NCBI GenBank assembly: GCA_018343915.1
Contig: JABRWF010000002.1
Span: 5,146,001 to 5,210,000, forward strand
DNA from: Agroathelia rolfsii
Lineage: Eukaryota; Basidiomycota; Agaricomycetes; Amylocorticiales; Amylocorticiaceae
DNA length: 64,000 bases
Direction: 5' to 3'
Shown here piece after piece: positions 21,026 to 33,025 of this stretch. The position numbers and the translations under genes are program-made. The notes under the pieces are model-generated. The model did no database searches and was not told the origin of the DNA. It saw only the letters and a list, made by a program, of their open reading frames with translations. The stretch's first letter is position 1. Each line of letters starts with the position of its first letter.

Positions 21026-21687
21026 AAAACGGGGGACGGGATGGCCGCTGAGATTAGTGGCGGTGGTAGTGTAGGGTCATGATGGTGGTAAGAGGGAAAG
21101 AAGGTTCCTCTCGTGATTCCATCACATCTAGCGACGCATTAGGTCTAGACGCCGACAAGCTTCCCGCCCCTACTACACCAACTACTTTCTCTCCCACTCT
21201 AGTCACTCACCACCAGTCACCGCCCAGAGCCAGGATATCCCCTGAAGTCCGGTTTGCCTTGGTAGCATAATAGGACTCTAAATAAATTAACAAAAAAAAA
21301 ATTAGGCCACGTGACTTCGCCAATCTTGTGTGACTCTATGACATCATTGACATGGTGGGCAATTCAGAAATTTCTTTCTTTTTTTCTACTTTAAACGCTA
21401 CACATGTGAATATACCACCTTGCATTGAAGACTGGGATGCTGAAAATTGCCCAAAATCAAAGAACTAGTGTATGCTCTGCCTACACCGTGCTTTACTCCG
21501 ACCTTGACGCAAGAGTGCTAAGGCATCATGATTGTGACAACCTGTGCTAGAAAGGGGCGGCTCTTCATCTGCTTGGAACGGCCCCGCATGGCAACTCCCG
21601 CAGTAACAAAATCAGATATTGATCATCTATCAATTATCTTAATGCGGTTAACTACGGGATTGAACGTTTATTGTGGTCTATAAATTG

Positions 21688-24600
21688 ATGCCACTCACTG
21701 GCACTTCTTCACAAACACCCTATGAGTCAGATCGCAATGGAAGTCACCAATCTTGTGAGTACTTAGAATACAGCTTTCCAGCCTGTTTTATTGCTTATAA
21801 GTCACTCCAGGAAGTGCCTATTAATGGTAGGGGCAGCGAACATGGTCGGAACGAGAGTAAGGAAGATTTGTCACGCTCGAAGTAAGTTTCAAAATGATAT
21901 TTCCCATGGTTGCACTTTTGTATCGAAGTTGGGAGCTGATAGCTGTGCTATGAATCAAAAGCTCTGATTTTCATGAGGTTCAAGCTCAGGCATCCTTGTC
22001 CCGGGCCAGATACGAGCTTTCACAGGACGTCGAGGATTTAGACATAGCAATCCGTCTTCAGAAGTTATCTGCGAGTCTTGTACCGGATGAAGGTCCAGAG
22101 AAGGCATCTCACCTTCGCGTTGTAGCCGATCTGTTGCTCACTCGCTTTCGGCAATCAAAAAAGCTGGAAGACCTAAGCGAGCTAATATCTACGGAACAAC
22201 AGTCCATTCAACTCATGGCTGACAATCATCCTGATAAAGCTCAGTATATCAGAGCTATTGCGACCCATTTACTCGGTCGCCTCGAACTGACTAGGGAATC
22301 GGCGGACTTAGACCTAGCGATTTCTGAACTACAGCGAGCTGTTCAATTAACACCTGATAGTAACGTACAGAAACCTTACCTTTTAAGCGACTTGGGCCGC
22401 GCGCTCATAGAACGGTACGAGCAACAAAGAAAAGTTGAAGATATAAACATGGTTATCTCCCTACAACAGCAGGCGGTCGCCCTCACCAACGAACTTCCTG
22501 AAAAATGTCGTCATCTATGCAACCTGGGAAATGTGCTTGTATCTCGTTTTACGTTGTTGAGAAATGCGGAGGACCTTGATGAAGCAATCTTGTTGCGCCA
22601 GCAGGCTGTAAAACTCATTCCCGATGACAATCCCAACAAATCTACATACCTGGACGATTTAGGGTACTCATTGCATCTTCGATTTGGGCAGTCAGGGCAG
22701 ATAGCTGATATAAACATGGCGATTTCCATGTACCAGCAGTCCCTTGCCCTTCACGGTGACAACTGCGTCAATTCTATATCTTTGATGGGCCTCAGTACTT
22801 CCTTGCTTTCCCGATTTAAGCGACAGGGTGAGATTGCTTCCTTGGACGAGGCAATCACTACGGCACGAAAAGCTATTCATCTTACGCCTGATGGACACAC
22901 AAACAAACCTAGCTGTCTGAGTAATTTAGGAGCTTTGTTACGATATCGATTCGAGCGGTTAGGGAGCTTAGCGGACATGGACGAAGCCATTACTCTACAC
23001 CAACAAGCTATTCAAACCATTCCTGATGCGCATCCAGGGAAACCTAGTATCCTGGATCTATTCGGGATTTCTCTGCGCAACCGATTCGAGCGGCTAGGAG
23101 AAGCGATGGATTTGGACAAGTCAATTTCAGCTCACCAGAACGCTATTCAGCTCACTTCTGCTGACGACAAGCAGAAACATATGCGATTGGCCAACCTTGC
23201 AGTTTCGTTGGACCTACGTTTCATGCTGACGGGCGATATTGACAGCATGGAAATGGCAATATCAGTGCAGCAGCAAGCAATTCAGCTCGTACCGCACCAT
23301 GCTCCCGAAAGGCCCTCACATCTAAACACGTTCGGTCAATTGCTGCAACATCGATTTGAGCAATCAGGAGATATTAATGACATTAATACAGCGATTTCTT
23401 TTCAACAACAGGCAATTGAGCTTACGCCCAACGATTATACTAATAAATATTTGTACTTGGGTGCTCTAGGGAATTTACTGCGTCTCCGTTTTAAGTGTTT
23501 TGGACAGTCGGGTGACCTTAACTCGGCAGTCTTAGCCCATGAGCAGGCTATTCAACTCATACCTGATGGGCAAGTCAATAAACCGGCATGCATGAACAAC
23601 CTTGGAACGTCCTTGAACTCTCGGTTCAAGCGATTTGGCGCTAAGGCGGACGGTGACATGGCAATATCGATGTACCAACAAGCTGTACAGCACACGACGG
23701 ATGCAGATACCGGAAAACCTCTTTATTTGAATAACTTGGGAAACGCATTGACCAGCCGTTTCGGCCGTTCTGGAGTGGCTGAAGACATTGATAGGTCCAT
23801 CTCAATCCATCAGGAGGCTGTCAGGCTAATCCCCGATCGTCATGCTTCTCAATCTCCCATCTTGGTTAACTTTGCGAATTCGTTGTTTAGTCGGTATAAA
23901 TTGTCAGGACAGTTGTCAGATTTAGAAATGACTATTTCGATGCTGCAACAAGCCCTTGAACTTCTTTCTGATACGCATGTCGATAGACCTCATATTTTGA
24001 CCAGCCTGGGGAACGCGTTCTGGCGTCGATCCGTGCATTTAAGCAAAGTGGACGACGCGGAAACAGCCATGATGATGCTTCAAGGAGCCGTTAAACTTAC
24101 ACTTGATGATCAGCCGAGCAAGCCTAGTACTTTGAATATTCTAGGGAACATACTCACGGAGCGATTCGACCGGACAGGAGAGATTGCAGACCTGGATGAG
24201 GCGATTACAATCCAGCAGCAAGCTGTTCGACTCACACCAGACGATAATACAGCTGGAAAAGCGTTATACCTTAGCAATCTTGGGATTTCGCTCCTTTCCC
24301 GGAACGAAAGACTAGGGCAGCGGGCTGATGTAGACATGGCAATTTTATTTCAAGAGCAAGCAATCGAAATCACATCCGACGACTACATCGATAAACCTAT
24401 GTATCTCAATAATCTTGGAAACTCCCTACTTCGGCGATTTCAGCTTTCTAAGGATGCGACAGATCTTAGCAAGGCAATATCAGCGCAGCGCAAAGCCGTC
24501 CAGATGGCCCCCGTCAGTCATATCTACAAGTGTCGATACCTGAATAATCTGGCCAATTCGTTACAGCTTTTGTACGAGCTATCAAAGAGGATGGTGGATA

Positions 24601-26725
24601 TTAATGAGGCGATATCAGCTCAAGAACAATCGATTCAACTAACCCCTTATGGACATATTGGTGAAGCTGGACACCTGAATAACCTAGGATGTATGCTTGA
24701 GCTGCAATTCAAACATTCGGGAAAAATCGAAGACTTGAATACCTCAATCTTGACAAAAAGACGCGCTGTTGAGCTTATCCCTAACGAGCACTCCAGTAGA
24801 TCCATGTTGTTGCACAACCTAGGTGTTGGACTTTTGGAAAAATACAACCACTTACACCATTCTGAGGATCTTGACGAGTCTATCGTGACGTTTGCTACGG
24901 CCGCGATGATTTCCACAGGAGACCCTTTTAGACGTTCATTATCTGCCACTCAATGGATTAATTGCCTTTTGCGAGCTACCGACGGGGTAGTTGTTCGCTC
25001 GGAATTTTCACTTTTGAAAGCGTGTCATGTTTTCATCGAGCTTATTCCTCGCGTTGTCTGGTTAGGCGGATCAGTCAGTGAGAGATATCAAATTATACCA
25101 TCAATCGGCACCGCAGTCAACAGTCTGGTTTCAATAGCATGCACACTCAAGCACCCAGGCTTAGCTTTGGAATGGTTGGAACAAGGTCGATCGATCATCT
25201 GGAGTCAGCTACTCAATCTTCGAACGCCTATGGATGACTTGAAGCGCGATCATTTTGAACTCGCTACACAGTTGGAATCAGTTGCTCGCGGGCTGGAGCT
25301 ATCTAATGCTACGTTGAACGACATGCAAGAAAAAATTATTAGAAGTGCTGACAAGCAATTACCCCTAGAGAAAGCCGCACTAGGCCATAGGCGATTGGCT
25401 GAACGGTGGGAAAAGCTTCTAGCTTCAGCACGTCAGTGCCCAGGACACGACCGCTTTTTGCTGCCTAGAACAGTTGCCCACCTAGCCCCTGCTGCACGGC
25501 TAGGACATATCGTTATCGTTAACATCAGCCAAATCCAGTGTGATGCGATCATATTGCTGGCCACCGACGGTTCTAGTCCACTTGGTCGCTTGCCCCTTCC
25601 TTCTGCTTCTCTTAGGTCGATTGAAATTGCACATAAATTACTCAAAAAACATTTGGGTGGCAGAAACGCTCGTCAATCGGGTGATTTTCCTAGTGCTGCG
25701 CTTGGACTAGATGATGACGCGCAGCCGATAGAGGAGCTAACATCATGTCTGGGCAAAGAATCGAGTTGGCGGGCGACAACACATGCGTTCAAGCCCATGG
25801 TGATGGAACGCATTCTTCTGATGTTATGGACTTCAATTGTAGGACCCATTATATCTGAGCTAGGATACATGGTATGTTAACGGGGTCCGTATTTTTGTGC
25901 ATTGCTCAAAAAAAAGACCTACAGAACCCACCACCAAATGGCAAACTTCCACGAATTACCTGGTGTACCACCGGACCCTTGTCATTTCTACCTCTTCATG
26001 CTGCCGGTTATTACGGCTCTGGCTCGGATTTACCACGGCATAAAGCGTATCATTACGTTGTTTCGTCTTATATACCCAGCGTCTCTTCGCTTCTCCGGCA
26101 AAATTCGACTTCGCAGGATGAGTTCAATGGGGTTTTGGCAATCTCTCAACCAAAGACGCCTGGTCAACATCCACTCCCAGGTACGGTTACCGAAGTGAGG
26201 GCAGTACAGTCGCTCCTAGACCAGAAACATCTTTCCTGGTTGGATGACTCTAAATCGACAGTGGTGGCCGTTTTGGACGCGATGGAGAAGCATAGTTGGA
26301 TACATTTTGCTTGCCATGGGGTACAGCGAGAAGAATATCCCCTGAAGAGTGCGTTCATGCTACACGATGGACCTCTGAGCTTGAAAGCCATTTCGCAGAA
26401 ATCATTGAAACATGCCAAGTTGGCGTTCCTCTCGGCATGTCAAACCGCAACAGGCGACGAAAAGCTACCGGAAGAAGCAGCGCATCTTGCAGCAGGCATG
26501 CTAATGATTGGCTATAGCACAGTGATCGCTACGATGTGGTCGATCAAGGATGCACATGGGCCGATTATCGCTGAGGAGTTCTATAAAGCTATGGTGCGTG
26601 AGGGTATGAAGACGGAAGATGGACAAGCCGCGTATGCTTTGCATGGCGCAGTGGAACGGTTGAGGAACCAAGTTGGGGAGAATGACTTTTTCTCATGGAT
26701 TCCTTTTATTCACCTTGGTGTTTAA
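21688..26725 (+). CDS. TPR-CHAT protein (about 21 TPR-like repeats, C-terminal CHAT caspase-like protease domain)
   Basis: A three-exon model gives 1,634 residues: 21688-21881, 21962-25871 and 25925-26725. Introns are 80 nt (GTAAGT..AAAG) and 53 nt (GTATGT..ACAG). Residues from about 95 to 1060 form some 21 helical repeats of about 45-46 residues built on the pattern 'A[IV]...QQA[IV]xLxPD.....KP.xLxNLGxxLxxRF...G...D'. A helical linker follows (EWLEQGRSIIWSQLLNLR). The CHAT domain lies in the last about 330 residues: TGPLSFLPLHAAG, IHFACHG (catalytic His), LAFLSACQTATG (catalytic Cys), IATMWSIKDAHGP and the end FSWIPFIHLGV. Both catalytic residues are present. CHAT proteases are caspase-fold enzymes related to separase, and those with TPR arrays are strongly expanded in Agaricomycetes. 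The substrate is unknown; a sensor-protease or cell-death role is inferred only. The first exon and the start are the least certain parts. Confidence 0.88.
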
Positions 26726-27559
26726 TGATTTTTGGTATTTGATTCTATAATGAAATGGTTCAGTTGTTTTCACAGCTACTTTGTGAAATGTTGCATGAAT
26801 GATGGGATGACGTGCTGTTTCTCGACCAGCACTTTTGTCTGTGGCTTGTGGCTTGTGGCTGATTGCTGGTGGCTGAGCGCTGAGGATTCTTTCATCGACA
26901 CCATGAATCAAAATACGGGCATGCTAGTAATTATACAAGACGCCAGCCACATAATACCAGGATTTCTTGCATGATATTTAATTCTCATACGCTTACAATA
27001 TTTGAAGGGACGGTGACAGACTCATCGGTCATTGACCAGAACTGCTGCGTGCATCAAAGCAGCGACCTTGGGTTTTCTCTCCCCAGTCCCCTCTCTTTTC
27101 TCCTTTCCATCTTATTCCCCTATCGAAGGAAACTACACAACCCTACTCACGACTACTTCCGTGCCTTTCCAATTAAAACATGTCCACGAGATGCTGACAA
27201 TTGTGGGTCTGATCCTCTCGTTCTGAACTGTTGCTCCTCTTCTTTCTTTCTCCTTGGCTGACTGGATAGGGGACTCCTGCAATGGACAAATCGCAAACAT
27301 AGGCTTCTGGAGAGGCAGGAACAGTTACTGGCAGCCGCATTGCTTCGGCAGAGGCTTACATCTTGAGCTTCTCTACTCAAATCGACTATGGTTACACAGA
27401 CCAGAGAAAATTCGAGTAGACCTCGGCTCAACTTCACACTCTCTTGCCAGCCGCTGTCAGCTCAACTTGCTCCCCTTTACGCTTGACTTAAGATCGTCCA
27501 GGCACTGCGATGCTTCGAATCATATGCTACACCCCTTTAGTCTTGTGTACCCTCCTTTC
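26726..27559. other. Intergenic region upstream of copy B
   Basis: This is the 3' flank of the TPR-CHAT gene and the distal promoter of copy B. Frames here (for example 27254-27658, +) are low-support and overlap the conserved promoter. A small tandem 'ttgtggcttgtggctgattgctggtggctga' type repeat lies near 26843-26878. Confidence 0.35.
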
Positions 27560-27660
27560 CTATCTGCTATCCTATTTTCTATAAGGTTGGGGCCTTCGAG
27601 CGGCCCAAGTCCCTCCTCACCTAACACACACACACACAACCCCCAAAAGCGATTTTAAAT
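27560..27660 (+). promoter_or_regulatory. Core promoter of acidic-protein copy B
   Basis: The blocks 'ctatcctattttctataagg', 'ttggggccttcgagcggccc' and 'caagtccctcctcacctaac', followed by a short CA tract, repeat the arrangement before copy A on the opposite strand (8021-8130). The TATA-like 'ttctataag' lies about 80 bp before the ATG at 27661. Confidence 0.55.
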
Positions 27661-28527
27661 ATGCCTTGTTCAATGTTTCAGCTGGCGCAAAGGGAGTCTC
27701 ACCTCTCTCAACTTGCGCGTTCTGCAAACCAAAAGATTGAAAGGGACTACTACCCGGCCGGGCGTACCCGCTCTGGTGGACTCAAGCCCTTGCGATTGTC
27801 GGCCAGCGTTGTAAGCGTGGCGACGACGACAACCTCGCAGGACGACACCTCCGGCTCGGAAGTGGATTCCCTCTGTGAGTCTTTGGATTCACTTTCCATT
27901 TACTCAACTTCTTCTGTTTCAGCGTCGGCGACTGCCACTGTGGACGAAGCTTGTGTTTACACCAACCCTTTGGCAATCCTGACATCTGCAACAATCAACG
28001 ACACCAACATGCTCGAGGTGCCGTTCAACCACATCTCGCCCCCTCCTCCCGAGATGATCAAGCCGACTCATGTCGCCCCAATATATGAGGCCAAGATCGA
28101 CTATCTCACGGTCCCCTTCGTCCCCGGCTCGCCTGTCCCCGCCAAAGAGTCCCCTGCCCCCAACTATTTCGCAGCAGCACCGACGGCGAAGCCCGCTTCG
28201 TATGTCTTCCAGGTCGAGCAGGGCTTCCTTGCGGCTCCATTCGACTTCCACGGCCCCGCTCCTCCCTGCTGGCCTCGTTCGCCTCCGATGACCTCAATCC
28301 TTGCTTCTGTGGACCCCATCTCCCTGAGAGACCTTGAAGATCCGGATGCCGGTCCGGGTTCAAAGGATATCTTGGAGTGTATGCGTGGGTACTATGGTGG
28401 CTCTGGATTCGATGAGGATGCATTCATGGACGAGAAGCCTCGGGGGCTGAAGGCGGGGTTGATGGGCATGAAGAAATGGGTTGGACGCAAGTTCGAAAAG
28501 CTTCGTGGCGCTGGCCGCAACGATTGA
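27661..28527 (+). CDS. Acidic/proline-rich lineage-specific protein, copy B (288 aa)
   Basis: A single 288-residue open frame, paralogous to 7023-8021 and in the opposite orientation. Conserved parts are the N-terminus (LAQRESHLSQLARSANQK, YPAGRTRSGGLKPLRLSASV), the 'VYTNPLAI' motif in the middle and the basic C-terminal helix (KKWVGRKFEKLRG). The centre differs: the long Asp/Glu runs of copy A are missing and Pro-rich sequence takes their place, so the middle has been free to diverge. Function unknown. There is no signal peptide, membrane helix or catalytic motif. Confidence 0.75.
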   Translation: MPCSMFQLAQRESHLSQLARSANQKIERDYYPAGRTRSGGLKPLRLSASVVSVATTTTSQDDTSGSEVDSLCESLDSLSIYSTSSVSASATATVDEACVYTNPLAILTSATINDTNMLEVPFNHISPPPPEMIKPTHVAPIYEAKIDYLTVPFVPGSPVPAKESPAPNYFAAAPTAKPASYVFQVEQGFLAAPFDFHGPAPPCWPRSPPMTSILASVDPISLRDLEDPDAGPGSKDILECMRGYYGGSGFDEDAFMDEKPRGLKAGLMGMKKWVGRKFEKLRGAGRND

Positions 28528-29082
28528 AGATTACTCCGGGACAAGGAGTACCAGTGGGATGGACGATGGTTGCAAAACGAAGGCTTGATCATCATCATTC
28601 AAAGGGAGTTTTCTAATTTCTTTCCGATTTCTTTTTCTACTTTGCATTTTTTTTTCACCAATTTTTCTATTTTCTATTTTTTTTTTCTTCCTTCTGGCTC
28701 TGGCTCTGGCTCTCTGGTTTCCCGACTTCCTGGCTCTCTGGTACTTTGGCTTCCCGGTGTTCGGCTCTCTTGCTCTCGGTGCTCTGCTCTGCTCTGTGGT
28801 CTCTATCTTTATTTTATATTCTATTTTATCACTTCTTCCGGGGTTTTCCCTCGGCTTGGGTTTTTACCTCTCTTCAGCCGGGAAGAGGGGGTTTTTTTCC
28901 CAATTTTTTCAAGGGGGGCTTTCTTTCTTCTTCAGCCCCTCTTTTTTCTTTGTACCCTCGGGGTGCTCTCATGTCAATCCAAAGACGGTGACAAAGACAC
29001 ATCGAGGCGAAACTGTGCTTTTTTTAATAATAGTAATGGAAACTTGGCTTTTTCTATGCTTTTGTTTAAAATGGACACGTGA
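28528..29082 (+). repeat. Low-complexity 3' flank duplicated with copy B
   Basis: T-rich DNA followed by tandem 'ggctctggctctgg' units (28696-28740) and 'taccctcggggtgctctcatg' near 28960. In order and content it mirrors the complement of 6480-6900 behind copy A. Open frames here are artefacts of the repeats. Confidence 0.55.
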
Positions 29083-30335
29083 TTGAGACACAAAATGTGT
29101 AGTGGACTAAAAAAAAAATCAATTCGTTCGACTGGGTTTGGGATTTGGATGTGTAAAGTAGAAATAATGTGTATCGAAAAAACAAAAAGTTCATTCCCTT
29201 GTTACGCAATAATCCCCACATTTTCTCAGAACGAAATCTTACCAGCCAAAATAATAATAATATAATCTTATTCTCTATAATTCCCACAATTCTCGCCTTG
29301 AGGCTTTTTACCAGCACGCGCAACGAACTGTTCCTCCTCTCCTCCTCCCCTTCTCAACAAGATCATGATGGGCTGTTTCTCCATCCGAGACGACTCAATC
29401 CTCCGCAAGTTGACGATTGTATGGTGTAGTAGGTAACCCTTTGGCAAGTCCCCCCGAATTTCAAACCGATGCATGGCACACTCCCAGACTTAAGATCTTT
29501 CAAAGGTCCACCGCTCATTGGTGGGGTGCACATCTCTTAGCAGAACTGGCCAAAAAAAATAATTATAACCATGAATAAACCCTACATATATGCATATATT
29601 CGTTACACAATTTCCCCATAAAAAGACAAGAATAATAATAATAAAAACCCAAAAAATAATAAAGGTAATGTAAAAAAGTACAATTGTCAACCGTCATGAC
29701 CGTCATCTATCTAAGCGAATGTGAGTAAATATAAATGTCATATAAACTCCCATACTTGTATATACCTAGGAGATGTATCTTCGTAAAAGTGCGAGATGCC
29801 AAGAAAAAAAAGAAGTTACGTGAATGTGCAAGACTAACTAAAGTTCCCGTTACCGTCTCATTGCGCGGAACCCAAGAAAGAGGGGGAAAAATCGAGGGGA
29901 AGTGAATAGTCATTTCCGTCTAGTCAGTGACTGAACGAGATATTAGAAATGGTTTAGAAAGGCGGAAGGGAAAATGTATATGGTCGTGATCAGGAAATCC
30001 TGGGACGTGTCCAAACCGCTGATGTGGTTTATATACATGTTGACCTTGGATGATGTGGATGTGCGTATATATGTACAAATGTGCTGAATGGTGTTCATCT
30101 GCAAGTATGCAGCCGTAAATAGATGTCGGTGTCGTGATTATGAGCGTAGGCATGTTTCAGCAATAGATGCTCTCCGTCTGGGAGCTGAGGCGGAGTATGC
30201 CAAGCCGACTTGTTACGAGCGAATGTTCCCTCTCGAGTTATCGACTACCGCGCCCCACGAAGAGGCAACCGAACATAAAAGGGAGATAAATAGACGCCGA
30301 CGCCCCCCAATAGATCGGCCAACGGTCCGTCCGCC
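29083..30335. other. Intergenic, no supported gene
   Basis: The region between copy B and the 3' end of the GH16 gene. A minus-strand frame at 29268-29474 (68 codons, including LPKGYLLHHTIVNLRRIE) reads more gene-like than its surroundings, but no family is recognised and no splice partner was found. The rest is AT rich. Confidence 0.35.
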
Positions 30336-32289
30336 TTAATTGTGCTGGTAAATCTTGACATAAGACACCTCCCAATCTATTACGAGAATCACAATCACGT
30401 CAGTCAGAATCAATACACAAGGGAGCCACAAAGATGCAAACTCACAAGCCTCATTAAACGCCGACCCCTGCGCCTGGACATATGCCTGGCACGTCGAATA
30501 GCCCGTGCTCGCCGCACAGCTCACGTCCTGCCCGGGAACACCCGTCGAGGACCACACGCCGGCTGCCCAATCACCGCTAAATTATTCAAACAGACACAAG
30601 TCAACCTCAGACGCTCCAAGAAAGCCTCGAAAGGAACGGAAGGAGGCTAACGTACCATAGTGTCGTATCAAAAATAGCCGAGATCTGGTTGAAATACGTA
30701 AATGGCGAACAGTCCGTGGCGGGCCAGAACGCCATCGGTGTTGACCACCCGCTGGGGTTAGGCGCGCCGGCAGTGATGTCAGACGGGATGGAGCCGCGGG
30801 GGAAGAACCAAATTTGAATGCCAGACGAGGACCAGAGCACTGTTAAAGTACAGATCAGTGACCACATAGGGGACATAAAAAAAAAAAAAAAAAAAGGGAA
30901 TAATAAGGCGCGAGTACGTACTAGAGTAGACACCGCCACCCTGCTGATTGAACGGAGCGCCGAACGAGTTGTTCTGGCTTGCGCGGACACCGCACCCTTG
31001 ATTTTCCGTCTCCGCCGCAGCGCAGTTAAGGCTGCTCACGAGGGAGCCTGTAATACCAAGGGAAGACGACGAGGCCGAAGAGGGCAATGTACACCCCGGA
31101 TTGGTGTGGATCGTGGCTTGGTTGTTTGTGTACGTGTTTACACCCTCAACGATGTCGATTTCTCCTCCAGCTGGCCAGTTTGGTCCCTGTTAGAGATAGG
31201 AAATGAGGATTAGATGACCAAATACAGATAAATGGATAAGGAGCGAAAGTTTTAAGGTTAAAATCTCCGGGCCGATTTATCGCGGCCAATGAGGCAGGAA
31301 GAAGATAAAGGTGGTTTGAAAGAAGAGCGGTTTGGATGGAGAAAAAAAAGGAAAGAAAGAAGAGGGTAGAGGGCACACAAAACGCACATTCATCCAAAAC
31401 GCAGGCCATGTTCCGCACCCGGTCGGCATGTGGACCGAGTCCATGATAACGAGTGCACCATTGCTGTACTGGCTATTGGTCGTGATGCGCACGCTCTGGC
31501 GTGTGCTAGACACGGTCGAGGTCGTTTCGACGGCCATGATGGCATGGCCTTGAGAGTTGACTTCAGCCAAACCAGCGGATTGCTAATATTATTAAAGCAT
31601 TAGAACGGACAATGCTGGGTGCGAGTATTAAGAGCACCTACAGCTGTAGATTGGTCGACATAGGTTACAGCTCCATTGGTTGGATCGGAGCCTGTAAAGA
31701 AACTCCACCCATCGAAAAAGTTGCTTCCTTGCTGTGAAATGAAATCGTATCAGTATTGACGCATGGAAGCCACAAAGGAGTCGCGAAGATGAAGAATTTC
31801 AGGAACAATCAAGCGAGAGGGAGCACAGCTTACATGCGATTCCACAAGCTTGTACGCCGACGAGGCCGAAGATGAGGGTGATGCTGATGTGGCCGTGGAT
31901 GATCCCGAGGCTGACTTGCTGCCTCCACTGTTGGACGAGGCTGTAGGAACAATACCGGGAGCAGCAGAGGAGCCCGAACTGCCACTACCAATGCTGCTGC
32001 TATTTGATGATGAGGATCCGCCGCTAATGATGTTGCTGCTACAATACAGCTTGGCCGAGGTGATCGAGCTGGTGTCTCGTGGAATCAATGGCTCGGAGAC
32101 GAGAACGCCACGCAGAGCTATGCGCAGATCACGAGCGAGGCCAGCACTTTGACGCAGTGCTACATGATGTGCGTGCTGAATTACACGTCGTATGGGGTGG
32201 CGGTGGGCGGACGAGGGTGAGAGCTCTGCATAAGACGAGCTGGCGAGGACAAGTAGGATGATACAATATGCGCGAAGAAACGACAACAT
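30336..32289 (-). CDS. Secreted glycoside hydrolase family 16 beta-glucanase
   Basis: The start at 32289 gives a clear signal peptide (MLSFLRAYCIILLVLASSSYA). A Ser/Gly-rich linker follows (about 31840-32010), then a GH16 fold assembled from several exons: SNFFDGWSFFTG, GLAEVNSQGHAIMAVE, ALVIMDSVHMPTGCGTWPAF, then the catalytic segment PAGGEIDIVEGVN. That segment matches E-x-D-x-x-E with both acidic catalytic residues present. Farther on are HTNPGC, NNSFGAPFNQQGGGVYS, IQIWFFPRGSIPSDI, WSTPMAFWPATDCSP and the end WEVSYVKIYQHN. Fungal GH16 enzymes of this type act on mixed-linked or 1,3-beta-glucans, either in wall remodelling or in degrading plant or fungal glucan; which applies is not decidable here. 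All introns are short. The extra Ser-rich linker between signal peptide and catalytic domain suggests an O-glycosylated spacer. Confidence 0.88.
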
Positions 32290-33025
32290 GACGAGAAAGA
32301 TGGACGAAAGCGTCGAGAGCAAGTGCAAGGACAAGAGGAAATGCGCTAGGCACTGCCCAAATCTATCTAGAGGACGATCAGTGAGTGGTTTATAGATGGA
32401 GAGAGATGGCAGGACGTACAAGTGAGTCTATGGGAAGGGTGCTGATAAACAAGTCGTAAGAGATAGAAAAGAGTGCGCAGTCCTGCTGCAATTGAAGAAG
32501 TTAATGCCTCGTTGTGATGGGCCGTAGACGCGGAGGGATGAGCGATGGAAGGGAAACGAGGGCAAGAGGCGTGCGTGCACTCGGTCGACGATGCAAAAGT
32601 CGGCCAAGTTTTTGTGATCAGAAATTTATGATAAACAATGGCCCACAAGCAGCCATTGTTCTTCTGCTGATGTAAGCCACGTGGCCGCGGCTCCGTTCCG
32701 GGGGTCGTCCACTCCGGATAAACATGCCGATATCATGATTTGGCATGCACATCACATATGTATATACACCAGATGGATGACGGACTAGTTTAATGGGCAC
32801 AATATTATACATGCAATACGATCCACGATAATAATATACCAAAAATGAGAAATAAAATAAAATAAAACAAAACAAACAATAAAAAAAATAATTAAACAAG
32901 GTAAATACATTAACTGAAAATAGATTGATTCATCTCATGATTCCTTCGATGACAACAGACAACAAGACAAGAACCCTTTTATTGATGGACAGCCCTCTCG
33001 TCTCCTTTCCGGCCTCGTGCAAGCC
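32290..33025. promoter_or_regulatory. GH16 promoter / histidine kinase 3' flank
   Basis: Both neighbours lie on the minus strand. The part next to 32290 should carry the GH16 promoter, and 32870-33025 the 3' UTR of the histidine kinase gene. A run of 'aataaaataaaacaaaacaaa' (about 32850-32880) is low complexity. No gene seen. Confidence 0.4.

Noticed and set aside
28570..29086. Plus-strand frames up to 170 codons after copy B
   Set aside because: Same low-complexity 3' flank as behind copy A, read in different frames; not conserved as protein between the two copies.
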